The notes under the pieces: model-generated
Seen by the model: only the letters and a program-made list of their open reading frames with translations
What the model was told of the DNA's origin: nothing
Databases searched by the model: none
Shown: one piece after another, positions 1 through 6,868 of the stretch
Layout of the letters: every line of letters starts with the position of its first letter
How positions within the stretch are numbered: the first letter of the stretch is position 1
Made by a program: the position numbers and the translations under genes
Origin: Ruminococcus sp. UBA4240
GTDB taxonomy: Bacteria > Bacillota > Clostridia > Oscillospirales > Ruminococcaceae
Reading direction: 5' to 3'
Length of the DNA stretch: 17,449 nucleotides
Assembly (NCBI GenBank): GCA_002395525.1
Contig: DGXE01000081.1
Span: forward strand, 1-17,449

Positions 1-1053
1 CAGACCCTGAACCAGCTGCTGGTCGAAATGGACGGCTTTGAGGGCAATGAGGGCGTTATCGTCATGGCAGCCACAAACCGCCGTGATATACTCGACCCCG
101 CGCTGCTGCGTCCCGGCCGCTTTGACCGTGAGATCATGGTGGATTATCCCGACGTAAAGGGACGTGAGGAGATACTCAAGGTACACGCAAAGAACAAGCC
201 CTTAGGACCCGATGTTGACCTTAACATCATCGCAAAGACCACACAGATGTTCACAGGCGCAGATCTTGAGAACCTTCTCAACGAGGCTGCACTCCTTGCT
301 GCCCGTCACAACCGCAAGGCCATCACAGAGGCGGACATAGAGGAGGCTACTATCAAGGTAGTGGCAGGCCCCGAGAAAAAATCTCACCTTGTTACCCCCA
401 GGGACAAGCGCATAACCGCATACCACGAGGCAGGCCATGCAGTTGCAGCATATCATCTCCCCGAAGTGGACAAGGTGCATATGGTAACGACCATCCCCAG
501 AGGGCGTGCAGGGGGCTTTACCATGGTACGCCCCACCACAGACGACCAGTTTGTGACCAAGAACAAGATGTACCAGGGTCTTGTATGGTCAATGGGCGGC
601 AGAGTTGCCGAATCCCTGGTATTTGACGATATCACCACGGGTGCATCCGGGGATATACAGGATGCCACAAAGCAAGCCAAGAACATGGTGACACGCTTCG
701 GCTTCTCCGAGAAACTGGGGCCTGTGCTCTATGCAGGCAGCGAGGAAGTGTTCCTGGGCAGGGATTACGGCCATACCCAGAACATATCAGATTCCACCGC
801 AGCGATCATCGATGAGGAGGTCAAGAAGCTCATCGAAAAGGCATACAAGGAGTGTGAGGAGATACTTACCGCCCACAGGGATCAGCTTGTGCGCCTGTCC
901 GAATATCTCATCGAGAATGAGAAGATAGACGGGGACGACTTTGAAAAGCTCATGCGTGACGAACTTGACTGGAAGTACGATCCCGACGCAAAGAAGGATG
1001 CTCCCGCAGAGGCTCCCGCCGATGACTTATCCGTTCCTCCCGTTACGGACTGA
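1..1053 (+). CDS. ftsH: ATP-dependent zinc metalloprotease FtsH, 3' part
   Basis: Membrane-anchored AAA+ protease that degrades misfolded membrane proteins and short-lived regulators. The reading frame is open from base 1, so the gene starts upstream; 350 C-terminal residues are visible. They begin just after Walker B (QTLNQLLVEMDGF), followed by the second region of homology (visible residues about 26-43, with LLRPGRFDR supplying the arginine fingers) and the AAA lid. The peptidase domain has the zinc motif HEAGH at visible residues 142-146 (bases 424-438). The third zinc ligand is Asp 218 in TTGASGDI, equivalent to the Asp in the E. coli TGASNDI motif. The Ala/Pro/Asp-rich tail of about 20 residues is typically variable. 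The membrane segments and Walker A lie outside the window. No catalytic residue in the visible part is missing. A terminator follows directly, so this is the end of its transcription unit. Confidence 0.97.
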   Translation, partial: QTLNQLLVEMDGFEGNEGVIVMAATNRRDILDPALLRPGRFDREIMVDYPDVKGREEILKVHAKNKPLGPDVDLNIIAKTTQMFTGADLENLLNEAALLAARHNRKAITEADIEEATIKVVAGPEKKSHLVTPRDKRITAYHEAGHAVAAYHLPEVDKVHMVTTIPRGRAGGFTMVRPTTDDQFVTKNKMYQGLVWSMGGRVAESLVFDDITTGASGDIQDATKQAKNMVTRFGFSEKLGPVLYAGSEEVFLGRDYGHTQNISDSTAAIIDEEVKKLIEKAYKECEEILTAHRDQLVRLSEYLIENEKIDGDDFEKLMRDELDWKYDPDAKKDAPAEAPADDLSVPPVTD

Positions 1054-1079
1054 GTATCCGCCATCCCATGTGAGACATA

Positions 1080-1116
1080 AAAGCAGTCTGTACCTTGTGC
1101 AGGCTGCTTTGCCTTT
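1080..1116 (+). terminator. Terminator after ftsH
   Basis: An 11-bp stem, AAAGCAGTCTG (1080-1090) with CAGGCTGCTTT (1100-1110), has one G-U pair and a 9-base loop. The T-rich right arm is followed by GCCTTT. It begins 27 bases after the ftsH stop. The A-rich left arm means it could also act on the other strand, but no gene needs that. Confidence 0.7.
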
Positions 1117-1143
1117 CATGGCAGGGAGAAAAGCCTTACCATG

Positions 1144-1172
1144 TTGACATGAGGCGGCACTTATGGTAGAAT
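1144..1172 (+). promoter_or_regulatory. Sigma-A promoter for dinB
   Basis: Perfect -35 TTGACA (1144-1149), 17-bp spacer, and -10 TAGAAT (1167-1172) preceded by TGG, an extended -10. Predicted start near 1179, giving a leader of about 118 bases before dinB. No LexA-type GAAC...GTTC box overlaps it by eye. Confidence 0.75.
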
Positions 1173-1265
1173 TATACAAGCAACCCGCACAGTGCCAAGC
1201 GTTAAAAGCTTGCTGCGTGCGTATCGTCAAACAGCAAACGCCAAAGGGATCTGTCGTTTTGCTAT

Positions 1266-1282
1266 ACAGTCAGAGTGACTGT
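1266..1282. promoter_or_regulatory. 7-bp dyad in the dinB leader
   Basis: ACAGTCA-GAG-TGACTGT, a perfect inverted repeat with a 3-bp centre, ending 14 bases before the dinB start. Candidate operator or leader hairpin. It does not match the Firmicute LexA box. Confidence 0.45.
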
Positions 1283-1296
1283 TCACAGGGTCGGTC

Positions 1297-2520
1297 ATGA
1301 TGCAGCAGATAATAATACACGTTGATATGGATGCTTTTTATGCATCAGTGGAGATGCGGGATGACCCCTCACTGAGGGGAAAGCCGCTTATAATCGGCTC
1401 ACTGCCCCACGAGCGGGGAGTAGTGGCGACCTGCAGCTATGGAGCAAGAAGATTCGGTGTCCATTCCGCAATGAACATCAAGGAAGCCTACCGTCTTTGC
1501 CCCGGCGGCATATTCATGCACCCGGATTTTGGCAAATACAAGGCAGTATCAGATAAGCTCCATGACATATGGAACACCTATGCCGCCGCCTCACAGGCTA
1601 TCGCCCTTGATGAAGCCTATCTGGATGTGACAGAGAAAGCCAGGGACTGGGACGGGGCAAGACAGATCGCAAGAGCCATCAAGGAAAGGACTTACAGAGA
1701 ACTGGGGCTTACCTGCTCTGTGGGCTTGGCATACTCCAAAACTGCGGCAAAAATGGCAAGCGAGGAGAAAAAGCCAGACGGCTATTTTGAGATACTGTCC
1801 CCACAGGCTTTTATCGGGCTGGTCATTGACCGTGATGTGAGAGTACTGTACACCGTGGGGGCAAAAACCGCGGAAAAGCTGCACGCAAACGGGATAAACA
1901 CCGTCCGTGACATACAGAACAACACGGAAAAAGTGGTGTCACTGCTGGGAAAGCACGGCAAATGGCTGACGCAGCTGGCATTCGGGATAGATGACAGCAA
2001 AGTTACCCCTTACCGCCCGGAAAACGCCAAATCTGTCGGACGGGAGGTGACGTTCCAGCAGGATGTGTACGACTACGGGGTACTGCGGGATGTGCTCCTG
2101 CTGCTGTCATTGTGTGTGGAGAACCGCGCCCGGAGAGTGGGGCTGCAGGGACAGGGAGTCAGTCTGAAGCTGACCTATGCCGATATGCGGTCTATCAGCC
2201 GTTCTCACGCTCTTATGCAGACTGATGACGGCGTGACCATTTACAATGAGGCTGCAAGGATGCTTGAAACTGTGGAACACAGACCTGTGCGCCTGATCGG
2301 GGTCAGCCTGTACAATCTTACATCGGAACATATGCCGGTGCAGCTCAGCTTCTACGACCTGAAAAATGCCGATGCCAGGGACAGGGAAAGAGAGATGCTG
2401 CTGGGAAGGCTGCAGCAGCGGTACGGCCTTGATTTTTCCTCCAATCTGGAAAAGATATACCACTGGGATACTCTTCACAGGACTGTGGAATACATGAGAA
2501 AACAAAAGGTGAGAAACTGA
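1297..2520 (+). CDS. dinB: DNA polymerase IV (Y-family translesion polymerase)
   Basis: Low-fidelity polymerase that extends past DNA lesions and misaligned ends; acts on the chromosome with the sliding clamp. The 407 residues have the full family layout. The palm begins with HVDMDAFYASVE (residues 8-19), containing the first metal-binding Asp (10) and the steric-gate aromatic pair. The second catalytic pair is Asp105-Glu106 in ALDEAYLDVT, where the usual Ser-Ile before DE is replaced by Ala-Leu. A helix-hairpin-helix thumb lies around 183-207, and the little-finger domain starts near SVGREVTF (246-253). QLSFYD (349-354) is a likely beta-clamp-binding peptide. ATG at 1297 or 1300 both fit; ACAGGG at 1285-1290 is a weak ribosome site. 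It has its own promoter at 1144 and abuts a patatin-like gene. E. coli dinB is under LexA control, but no LexA box is visible here. Confidence 0.95.
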   Translation: MMQQIIIHVDMDAFYASVEMRDDPSLRGKPLIIGSLPHERGVVATCSYGARRFGVHSAMNIKEAYRLCPGGIFMHPDFGKYKAVSDKLHDIWNTYAAASQAIALDEAYLDVTEKARDWDGARQIARAIKERTYRELGLTCSVGLAYSKTAAKMASEEKKPDGYFEILSPQAFIGLVIDRDVRVLYTVGAKTAEKLHANGINTVRDIQNNTEKVVSLLGKHGKWLTQLAFGIDDSKVTPYRPENAKSVGREVTFQQDVYDYGVLRDVLLLLSLCVENRARRVGLQGQGVSLKLTYADMRSISRSHALMQTDDGVTIYNEAARMLETVEHRPVRLIGVSLYNLTSEHMPVQLSFYDLKNADARDREREMLLGRLQQRYGLDFSSNLEKIYHWDTLHRTVEYMRKQKVRN

Positions 2521-3420
2521 ATGAACAGGAAAATATACAGATATATAGACAGACTGCCCACGGGAAAAGCTGACGGAAGCCTTACGCCCGGCTGCCTTGT
2601 CCTTGAGGGCGGCGGCTGGAAGGGGCTTTACACGCTGGGTGTGCTTGACTGCCTTATGATGAACGGCATCAACTTTACATCTGTGGTGGGGTGTTCGGCA
2701 GGTGCCCTGTCCGCTATGTGCTACGCTGCAGGACAGATAGGCTACGGCGCAAGGATAGACCTTACCTACCGCCATGACACCAACTACTGCGGACTGGGTG
2801 CATACAGGCGTGACGGCGGGATAACGGGCTTTACATACCTGTACAGGGACATAATGAAGAAAATGCCCATAGATAAAAAGCGGCTTTGCGACCCCTCCAG
2901 ACGGCTGGCAGTGTCTGCCACAAACCTTCTGACAGGGCAGACGGAATACTTTGAAAAGGGTCACTGCGACCTTTTCAGGGCGGTGCAGGCCTCAGCCACT
3001 GTGCCCTACATCTCCATGCCTGTCATGATAAACGGTGTTCCATATCTTGACGGCGGCTGCTCGGAGAAGATACCCATGGGGTGGGTAAAAAGCTCCGGGG
3101 AGAAGAAGATTGTGGTGGTGCGCACCAGAGAGCTATCATTCCGCAGAAAGCCGGGGCTTCCTCCCACGGCAAGGCTTATGTACCGCAGATATCCCGAGTT
3201 TGTAAAAAGCATGAGCAAAACAAATGAAAGATTCAACCGCATGGCGGATATGCTGGAGGAGAAGGCATCCCGGAGCAGGCTCTTTCTCATCGCCCCCTCC
3301 GAGCCTGTGGAGGTGACCCGCTTTGAGGGGGATATGGACAAGCTGGGCAATTTGTACCATCTGGGCGTCCACGATATGGAAAACAGGCTTGATGAACTGA
3401 TGGAATATCTCCGGCAGTGA
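2521..3420 (+). CDS. Patatin-like phospholipase family protein
   Basis: Predicted cytosolic or membrane-associated acyl hydrolase of the bacterial patatin (RssA/YjjU-like) group; substrate unknown, probably a phospholipid or lipid ester. The 299 residues carry the three patatin signatures: oxyanion-hole motif GGGWKG (30-35), nucleophile elbow GCSAG with Ser59 (57-61), and the catalytic Asp177 in YLDGG. The catalytic Ser-Asp dyad is therefore complete. There is no signal peptide. The ATG is the base after the dinB TGA, with AAAGGTGAG inside the end of dinB as ribosome site, so the two are almost certainly co-transcribed and translationally coupled. That pairing does not by itself imply a role in DNA repair. 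The downstream hairpin GCTGCCGTC...GACGGTGCAGC (3431-3463) is imperfect and lacks a T run. Confidence 0.93.
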   Translation: MNRKIYRYIDRLPTGKADGSLTPGCLVLEGGGWKGLYTLGVLDCLMMNGINFTSVVGCSAGALSAMCYAAGQIGYGARIDLTYRHDTNYCGLGAYRRDGGITGFTYLYRDIMKKMPIDKKRLCDPSRRLAVSATNLLTGQTEYFEKGHCDLFRAVQASATVPYISMPVMINGVPYLDGGCSEKIPMGWVKSSGEKKIVVVRTRELSFRRKPGLPPTARLMYRRYPEFVKSMSKTNERFNRMADMLEEKASRSRLFLIAPSEPVEVTRFEGDMDKLGNLYHLGVHDMENRLDELMEYLRQ

Positions 3421-3479
3421 CCGTCCTGTGCTGCCGTCAAGGAACAGCTCAGAGACGGTGCAGCAAATTCACACAATAC

Positions 3480-3508
3480 TTGCAAAGCATGAAGCAATAT
3501 GCTATAAT
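3480..3508 (+). promoter_or_regulatory. Sigma-A promoter for the PNPOx-like gene
   Basis: -35 TTGCAA (3480-3485), exactly 17 bp, then a perfect -10 TATAAT (3503-3508) preceded by TGC (extended -10). Predicted start is near 3515, immediately before a 5' UTR stem CAGGCAT (3518-3524) / ATGCCTG (3537-3543). Confidence 0.8.
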
Positions 3509-3517
3509 GGCACAAAT

Positions 3518-3543
3518 CAGGCATACTGTCACGGGAATGCCTG
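3518..3543 (+). promoter_or_regulatory. Hairpin at the start of the PNPOx-like transcript
   Basis: Perfect stem CAGGCAT / ATGCCTG with a 12-base loop, starting within a few bases of the predicted transcription start and ending 8 bases before the ribosome site GGAGGT. Could stabilise the mRNA end or be an operator. Confidence 0.45.
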
Positions 3544-3561
3544 TCGGAATGGAGGTATAAT

Positions 3562-3963
3562 ATGAACGGTATTGAAAGAGTATGCAGCTTTCTTGATGAG
3601 GCACAGACCTACTATCTTGCAACTGTCCAGGGCGACCAGCCCAGAGTAAGACCCTTTGGGACAGCCCTGCTCTATGAGGGAAGGCTCTACATCCAGACCG
3701 GGAAGGTCAAGGAGGTCTCAAAGCAGATAGCAGCAAACCCAAAGGTGGAGATCTGCGCATACAAGGACGGAAAATGGCTTCGTGTTTCAGGGGAGCTTGT
3801 GAACGACGACAGAAGGGATGCAAAGGTGGCAATGCTTGAAAAGATGCCCTCACTGAAGGCCATGTACAGCGCTGATGATGACAACACCCAGGTGCTGTAC
3901 TTCAAAAATGCAAAAGCCACATTTTCCTCATTCACCGAGGCACCGGAAACTATCGAATTCTGA
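3562..3963 (+). CDS. Pyridoxamine 5'-phosphate oxidase-like flavin-binding protein
   Basis: Small split-barrel protein of 133 residues in the PNPOx-like superfamily, which generally binds FMN or F420-like cofactors as a homodimer. The family pattern is clear: an N-terminal helix, then YYLATVQGDQPRVRPFG (about 17-33), the strand LYIQTGKVKEVSKQIAANPKVEICAY (about 46-71) with the Thr-Gly-Lys and Lys positions used for FMN phosphate in relatives, and WLRVSGE. Start chosen at ATG 3562 from the strong GGAGGT at 3551-3556. The reaction is unknown: such short proteins are usually annotated as pyridoxamine-phosphate-oxidase-like and rarely make PLP. It is probably co-transcribed with the winged-helix gene 52 bases downstream, and may be a redox or flavin partner of that regulator (inference). 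Confidence 0.88.
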   Translation: MNGIERVCSFLDEAQTYYLATVQGDQPRVRPFGTALLYEGRLYIQTGKVKEVSKQIAANPKVEICAYKDGKWLRVSGELVNDDRRDAKVAMLEKMPSLKAMYSADDDNTQVLYFKNAKATFSSFTEAPETIEF

Positions 3964-4015
3964 AAGAGGACAGACCCGCTCAGCAAGAGCATGATCACTG
4001 TAAGGAGGTATACAC

Positions 4016-4198
4016 ATGACCGAAAAGGAACAGATCCTGGATGCTATGAGAAAAGCAGGAGAACCGCTGAATGCAGGCAGGATAGCCGAGATTACAGGCC
4101 TTGACCGCAAGGCCGTTGACAAGGCAATGACCGCAATGAAGAAGGACGGCTCCATCGTATCTCCCGTGAGATGCAAGTGGGAGCCTGCTGTAAAGTAA
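4016..4198 (+). CDS. Small winged-helix / MarR-like DNA-binding protein
   Basis: A 60-residue protein that is nothing but a winged helix-turn-helix. Helix 1 is about residues 2-13, helix 2 is PLNAGRIAEITG (about 17-28), the recognition helix is DRKAVDKAMTAMKKDG (about 30-45), and SIVSPVRCKWEP forms the wing. The ATG at 4016 follows an excellent AAGGAGGT (4001-4008). There is no effector domain, so it would have to respond through dimerisation, through its single Cys (in the wing) or through a partner. It lies 52 bases after the PNPOx-like gene with no terminator between, and a strong terminator follows, so the two form an operon. Target genes are unknown; autoregulation at 3480-3543 is plausible but not shown. 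Confidence 0.85.
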   Translation: MTEKEQILDAMRKAGEPLNAGRIAEITGLDRKAVDKAMTAMKKDGSIVSPVRCKWEPAVK

Positions 4199-4281
4199 GG
4201 GTCAGGGCTGTCAGTTGACATAGGCAGCCCGCGACGGTGTTACAGCCCACTCTTTGCCTAAAAAAGCACAAATCTGACAAG

Positions 4282-4310
4282 GCACCCTTTCTTTATGAAG
4301 GGTGCTTTTT
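4282..4310 (+). terminator. Strong rho-independent terminator
   Basis: GCACCCTT (4282-4289) pairs with AAGGGTGC (4298-4305), followed at once by TTTTT. It ends the PNPOx-like/winged-helix operon. Confidence 0.9.
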
Positions 4311-4418
4311 GTGATCTATCCGCTGACTATAGCTGTTTCTGCTCGGGTATCATTGATATTAACAATCGTCCTGTTTACAGAGCATAACGTCCATGCTGAC
4401 CCATTTTCCCAAACACTA

Positions 4419-4447
4419 TTGATTTCTGCCGCTGTTCATGGTATAAT
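4419..4447 (+). promoter_or_regulatory. Sigma-A promoter for the MscS-family gene
   Basis: -35 TTGATT (4419-4424), 17-bp spacer, perfect -10 TATAAT (4442-4447). Predicted start near 4454 leaves a leader of about 128 bases before the ATG at 4582. Confidence 0.7.
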
Positions 4448-4581
4448 AGAGGCTGACAATGCATCATCACCGCTATTGGCTGTTGATCAGAGAAAGGCAA
4501 GCCGCCGGTTTCTCATCACTGCCGGATATCCACTATCAGCTGTTAGCTATTCACTAAACATCCCCCTGAAAGGAGTTTCCC

Positions 4582-5433
4582 ATGCCGGATAATACAATGA
4601 TAATGAAGGGGCTTACCTGCGGTGCGTATATACTTGCAGGCTGCCTTTTGGTGCTGATCATAGACCTTGTATACAAGCTGGTCAACAAAAAGAAGAAGGC
4701 TTCTATCAAGACGTCCTTCATAAAGGGCGTGGTACAGGCCATAGTCACCATATTCGTGGTGATACGGGTGGCATCCGAGTCCGAGACCCTCAGCTCCTTC
4801 GGCAACACCATACTCATGTCATCATCAATGCTGGTGGTAGTGCTGGGTTTTATTTTCCAGGAGGGACTGTCCAATATCGTCCACGGCTTCATACTGGTGT
4901 GGTTCAAGCCCTTTGACATAGGCTACCGTGTGGAGGTCTCCGTGGGAGGGGAAAAGCTGACGGGCTATGTGCGCTCCATCACCCTGCGGCATACCATAAT
5001 CACCAACATCATCGACAATGCAGACTGTATCATCCCCAACTCCATACTCGACAAGGCAAGTGTGAAGAACCTGACCACCTCGGACATCACCAATAAATAC
5101 CCCGTGAAGGTAACCATCACCTACGAGGATGCACAGGTGCCGGAGAAACTCCAGCTTGCAAAGGATATATTCATTCAGACCGTCAGGGAGCATCCCCTTA
5201 CCGTTACCCGTGCAGACAAGCCCATATTCGTCAATGTGAGCCTTGAATCCAGCGGTGTCATGCTTACATGCTTTGTGGAGACACGCTCCGCCGAAGACAA
5301 CTACACCGCCTGCAGCGACATCAAGGGCACTCTGCTTGCAGCATACGCCGAAAATGGCATTGAATTTGCCTACGACCATATGCAGCTTACAGGATCAGTA
5401 AACATCAAGCAATCAGAGATAGGTAATAGGTAA
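4582..5433 (+). CDS. MscS-family mechanosensitive ion channel
   Basis: Membrane channel that opens on membrane tension and releases solutes during osmotic downshock; homoheptameric in characterised relatives. The 283 residues match the E. coli MscS size. Predicted membrane helices are about 12-34, 47-63 and 75-107. The last is the pore-lining TM3, with VVVLGFIFQEGLSNIVHGFIL. It is followed by the beta domain starting at FDIGYRVEV (111-119) and by the alpha/beta C-terminal domain (about 170-270). A basic stretch NKKKKASIK (35-43) sits on the cytosolic side after TM1. AAAGGAG (4569-4575) supports the ATG. It is a single-gene unit with its own promoter; no clear terminator is seen after it. Confidence 0.93.
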   Translation: MPDNTMIMKGLTCGAYILAGCLLVLIIDLVYKLVNKKKKASIKTSFIKGVVQAIVTIFVVIRVASESETLSSFGNTILMSSSMLVVVLGFIFQEGLSNIVHGFILVWFKPFDIGYRVEVSVGGEKLTGYVRSITLRHTIITNIIDNADCIIPNSILDKASVKNLTTSDITNKYPVKVTITYEDAQVPEKLQLAKDIFIQTVREHPLTVTRADKPIFVNVSLESSGVMLTCFVETRSAEDNYTACSDIKGTLLAAYAENGIEFAYDHMQLTGSVNIKQSEIGNR

Positions 5434-5573
5434 AGTAAAACTGATTGATAGCCTATGACCAATAGCCTCTATCTGTGAAAAGCACCTCAATTGTGGGAAC
5501 AGATAAAGACATGGTGCGGCTCTCTGTCAGCCGCCCCTGCTTCTGTAAGCCACGTTCCCTTAAGGAGGGAAAT

Positions 5574-5951
5574 ATGTCACTGCCGTACAACAAAAGCATT
5601 ATCCCGAAAGCAAAGGAACTGCGCAAAAAAATGCTGAGCCTTGAAAAGCATCTGTGGTATGATCATCTCAGTGCACATCCTGTCAGGTTTCAGCGAAAAA
5701 AAGTCATAAATAATTACATCGCCGATTTTTACTGTCATAAAGCACGTTTGGTAATAGAAATTGATGGCTTTCAGCATTACATGGAAGAAGGACACGAATA
5801 CGACAGTATACATACGGAAATACTTGAGACCTATGGGCTTGACGTGATACATATCACAATTCCTGAAATAGAAAGGGACTTCAAAGGCGTTTGTAACAGG
5901 ATAGATTTGAAGATAATGGAACGAATGCAATTGGAAAGCTTTGAGCCCTAA
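5574..5951 (+). CDS. DUF559 endonuclease-like protein
   Basis: A 125-residue DUF559-domain protein of the restriction-endonuclease-like (Vsr-related, PD-(D/E)XK) fold. Visible family features are the N-terminal KAKELRKKMLSLEKHLWYDHL (here split: KAKELRKKML then SLEKHLWYDHL), then RFQRKKVINNYIADFYC with the conserved Asp, and LVIEIDGFQHY with the Glu-Ile-Asp-Gly/Gln core expected to hold the metal. The frame is open from 5475, but AAGGAGGG at 5562-5569 fixes the start at ATG 5574 (SLPYNKSI). Function is unproven: members occur alone, fused to helicases, or beside transposons, and are assumed nucleases. Hand counts over four 60-base lines give about 39% GC, against 48% and 58% in sampled lines of neighbouring genes. 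It also lies beside palindromic repeats, suggesting acquisition by transfer. No methylase or partner is next to it. Confidence 0.85.
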   Translation: MSLPYNKSIIPKAKELRKKMLSLEKHLWYDHLSAHPVRFQRKKVINNYIADFYCHKARLVIEIDGFQHYMEEGHEYDSIHTEILETYGLDVIHITIPEIERDFKGVCNRIDLKIMERMQLESFEP

Positions 5952-6028
5952 CAGGCCGCAAAAAAAGACTCAGAAGCGAGTGCCTTTGATGCAGACTGGA
6001 TGGCTTTTTATCTCTATTGCTGCCTTAT

Positions 6029-6075
6029 GGCTCCCTCAGTCGCCCAAGGGCGACAGCTCCCTCAAAGAGGGAGCC
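6029..6075. repeat. Palindromic intergenic repeat, copy A
   Basis: Composite of GGCTCCCTCA, a hairpin GTCGCCC-AA-GGGCGAC, and a hairpin GCTCCCTC-AAA-GAGGGAGC. This CTCCCTC / GAGGGAG plan is one I recognise from non-coding repeats scattered in gut Clostridia genomes; the family name is not known to me. The open frame at 5941-6297 is just this repeat read through. Confidence 0.75.
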
Positions 6076-6117
6076 TTTCTCCCCCACGAAGAATTGTCAC
6101 ACAGTAGGGCAATCAAA

Positions 6118-6160
6118 GCCTCCCTCTCAGAGGGAGGTGCCCCGGTAGGGGCGGAGGGAG
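6118..6160. repeat. Palindromic intergenic repeat, copy B (inverted)
   Basis: Same plan as copy A but in reverse order: hairpin CCTCCCTCT-CA-(A)GAGGGAGG, then hairpin GCCCC-GGTA-GGGGC, then GGAGGGAG. The inner hairpin sequence differs from copy A while its pairing is kept, a sign that the structure is what is conserved. Confidence 0.75.
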
Positions 6161-6253
6161 CACACCGACACAATGCAAAGAGGAAACCAAGTCTTCTATC
6201 CCCGTCAAGGGCTTGCTTCTGGGCTCTAACTCTTATCACGAAAGGAAACAGCT

Positions 6254-6868
6254 ATGGAATCTATCAGCATCGAGGATTTAAAGGAAAGGTTTATTGACAT
6301 ATACCGCTCAAACATCAAAAGGGATGGGGCGGATAAGATGCTTGAATATCTCCTCTCCCCCCAGAGCGACTTTTTCACCTGCCCTGCCTCCACACGGTAT
6401 CACGGCTCCTTTGAGGGAGGGCTTCTGTGGCATTCCCTCCATGTGTATGAGTGCCTGAAGGCATATATGGAGAGGGAGCGTGTCCGGGATGTATACGGTC
6501 TTACCGCCTCGGACGAGACTATCGCCCTTGTGGCACTGCTCCACGACATATGCAAGGTGAATTTCTACTCCGTATCCATGCGCAATGCAAAGAACGAGCA
6601 GACAGGGGTGTGGGAGAAGGTGCCCTACTACACAGTTGACGACAAGCTGCCCTACGGCCACGGGGAGAAGTCTGTCTACATCATATCCGGCTTTATGCGA
6701 CTGACCCGTGAGGAGGCCTTTGCAATACGCTTCCACATGGGCTTTTCCCAGCCAGGTGATGTGAATATCGTCGGCAACGCCTTTGAGATGTTCCCCCTTG
6801 CCTACGCCCTCCACGCCGCGGATATGGAGGCTACTGTATTCCTTGAAAGGGGCACATCAAAGAAATGA
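6254..6868 (+). CDS. HD-domain hydrolase
   Basis: Cytosolic metal-dependent phosphohydrolase or nuclease-type HD protein of 204 residues. The opening TRYHGSFEGGLLWHSLHVYECLKA (start His50; metal His60) resembles the HD part of YhaM-type 3'-5' exoribonucleases, but there is no OB-fold domain in front. The HD pair is His97-Asp98 in LLHDICK; His136 (GHGEKS), His161 and Asp190 (HAADMEA) complete a plausible metal site. Substrate unknown. ATG 6254 follows AAAGGA at 6241-6246. Its TGA overlaps the ATG of the aminopeptidase gene by four bases (ATGA), so the two are translationally coupled. An alternative is a small-nucleotide phosphohydrolase. Confidence 0.85.
   Translation: MESISIEDLKERFIDIYRSNIKRDGADKMLEYLLSPQSDFFTCPASTRYHGSFEGGLLWHSLHVYECLKAYMERERVRDVYGLTASDETIALVALLHDICKVNFYSVSMRNAKNEQTGVWEKVPYYTVDDKLPYGHGEKSVYIISGFMRLTREEAFAIRFHMGFSQPGDVNIVGNAFEMFPLAYALHAADMEATVFLERGTSKK

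Larger units (their letters stand above)
4199..4581. other. 383-base gene-free interval
   Basis: Holds a structured 3' UTR and terminator (4199-4310) and the promoter of the MscS gene (4419-4447). The remaining bases are AT-richer than the flanking genes. The open frame at 4302-4592 starts in the terminator, has no ribosome site and runs past the MscS start, so I do not call it. Nothing else recognisable. Confidence 0.7.
5952..6253. other. 302-base gene-free interval with paired repeats
   Basis: Contains the two palindromic elements, plus about 75 bases of flank on the left and about 90 on the right. No convincing promoter for the next gene: a TTGCTT / TATCAC pair near 6211-6239 has only about 15 bases between and is too weak to call. 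Confidence 0.6.

Noticed and set aside
2107..2964. 285-residue open frame on the minus strand
   Set aside because: Lies entirely opposite dinB and the patatin gene, has no ribosome site, and its Cys/His/Pro-rich composition is typical of an antisense shadow.
3431..3463. GCTGCCGTC / GACGGTGCAGC stem after the patatin gene
   Set aside because: Interrupted stem, long loop and no T run; left as an uncertain structure.
4302..4592. 96-residue open frame after the terminator
   Set aside because: Starts within the terminator stem, covers the MscS promoter, and lacks a ribosome site or domain signal.
5516..5534. GCGGCT / AGCCGC stem after the MscS gene
   Set aside because: Six pairs with no T run on either strand; not enough for a terminator call.
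5941..6297. 118-residue open frame on the plus strand
   Set aside because: Made of the palindromic repeats (GDSSLKEGAF, SLSEGGAPVG), overlaps the HD gene start and has no ribosome site.
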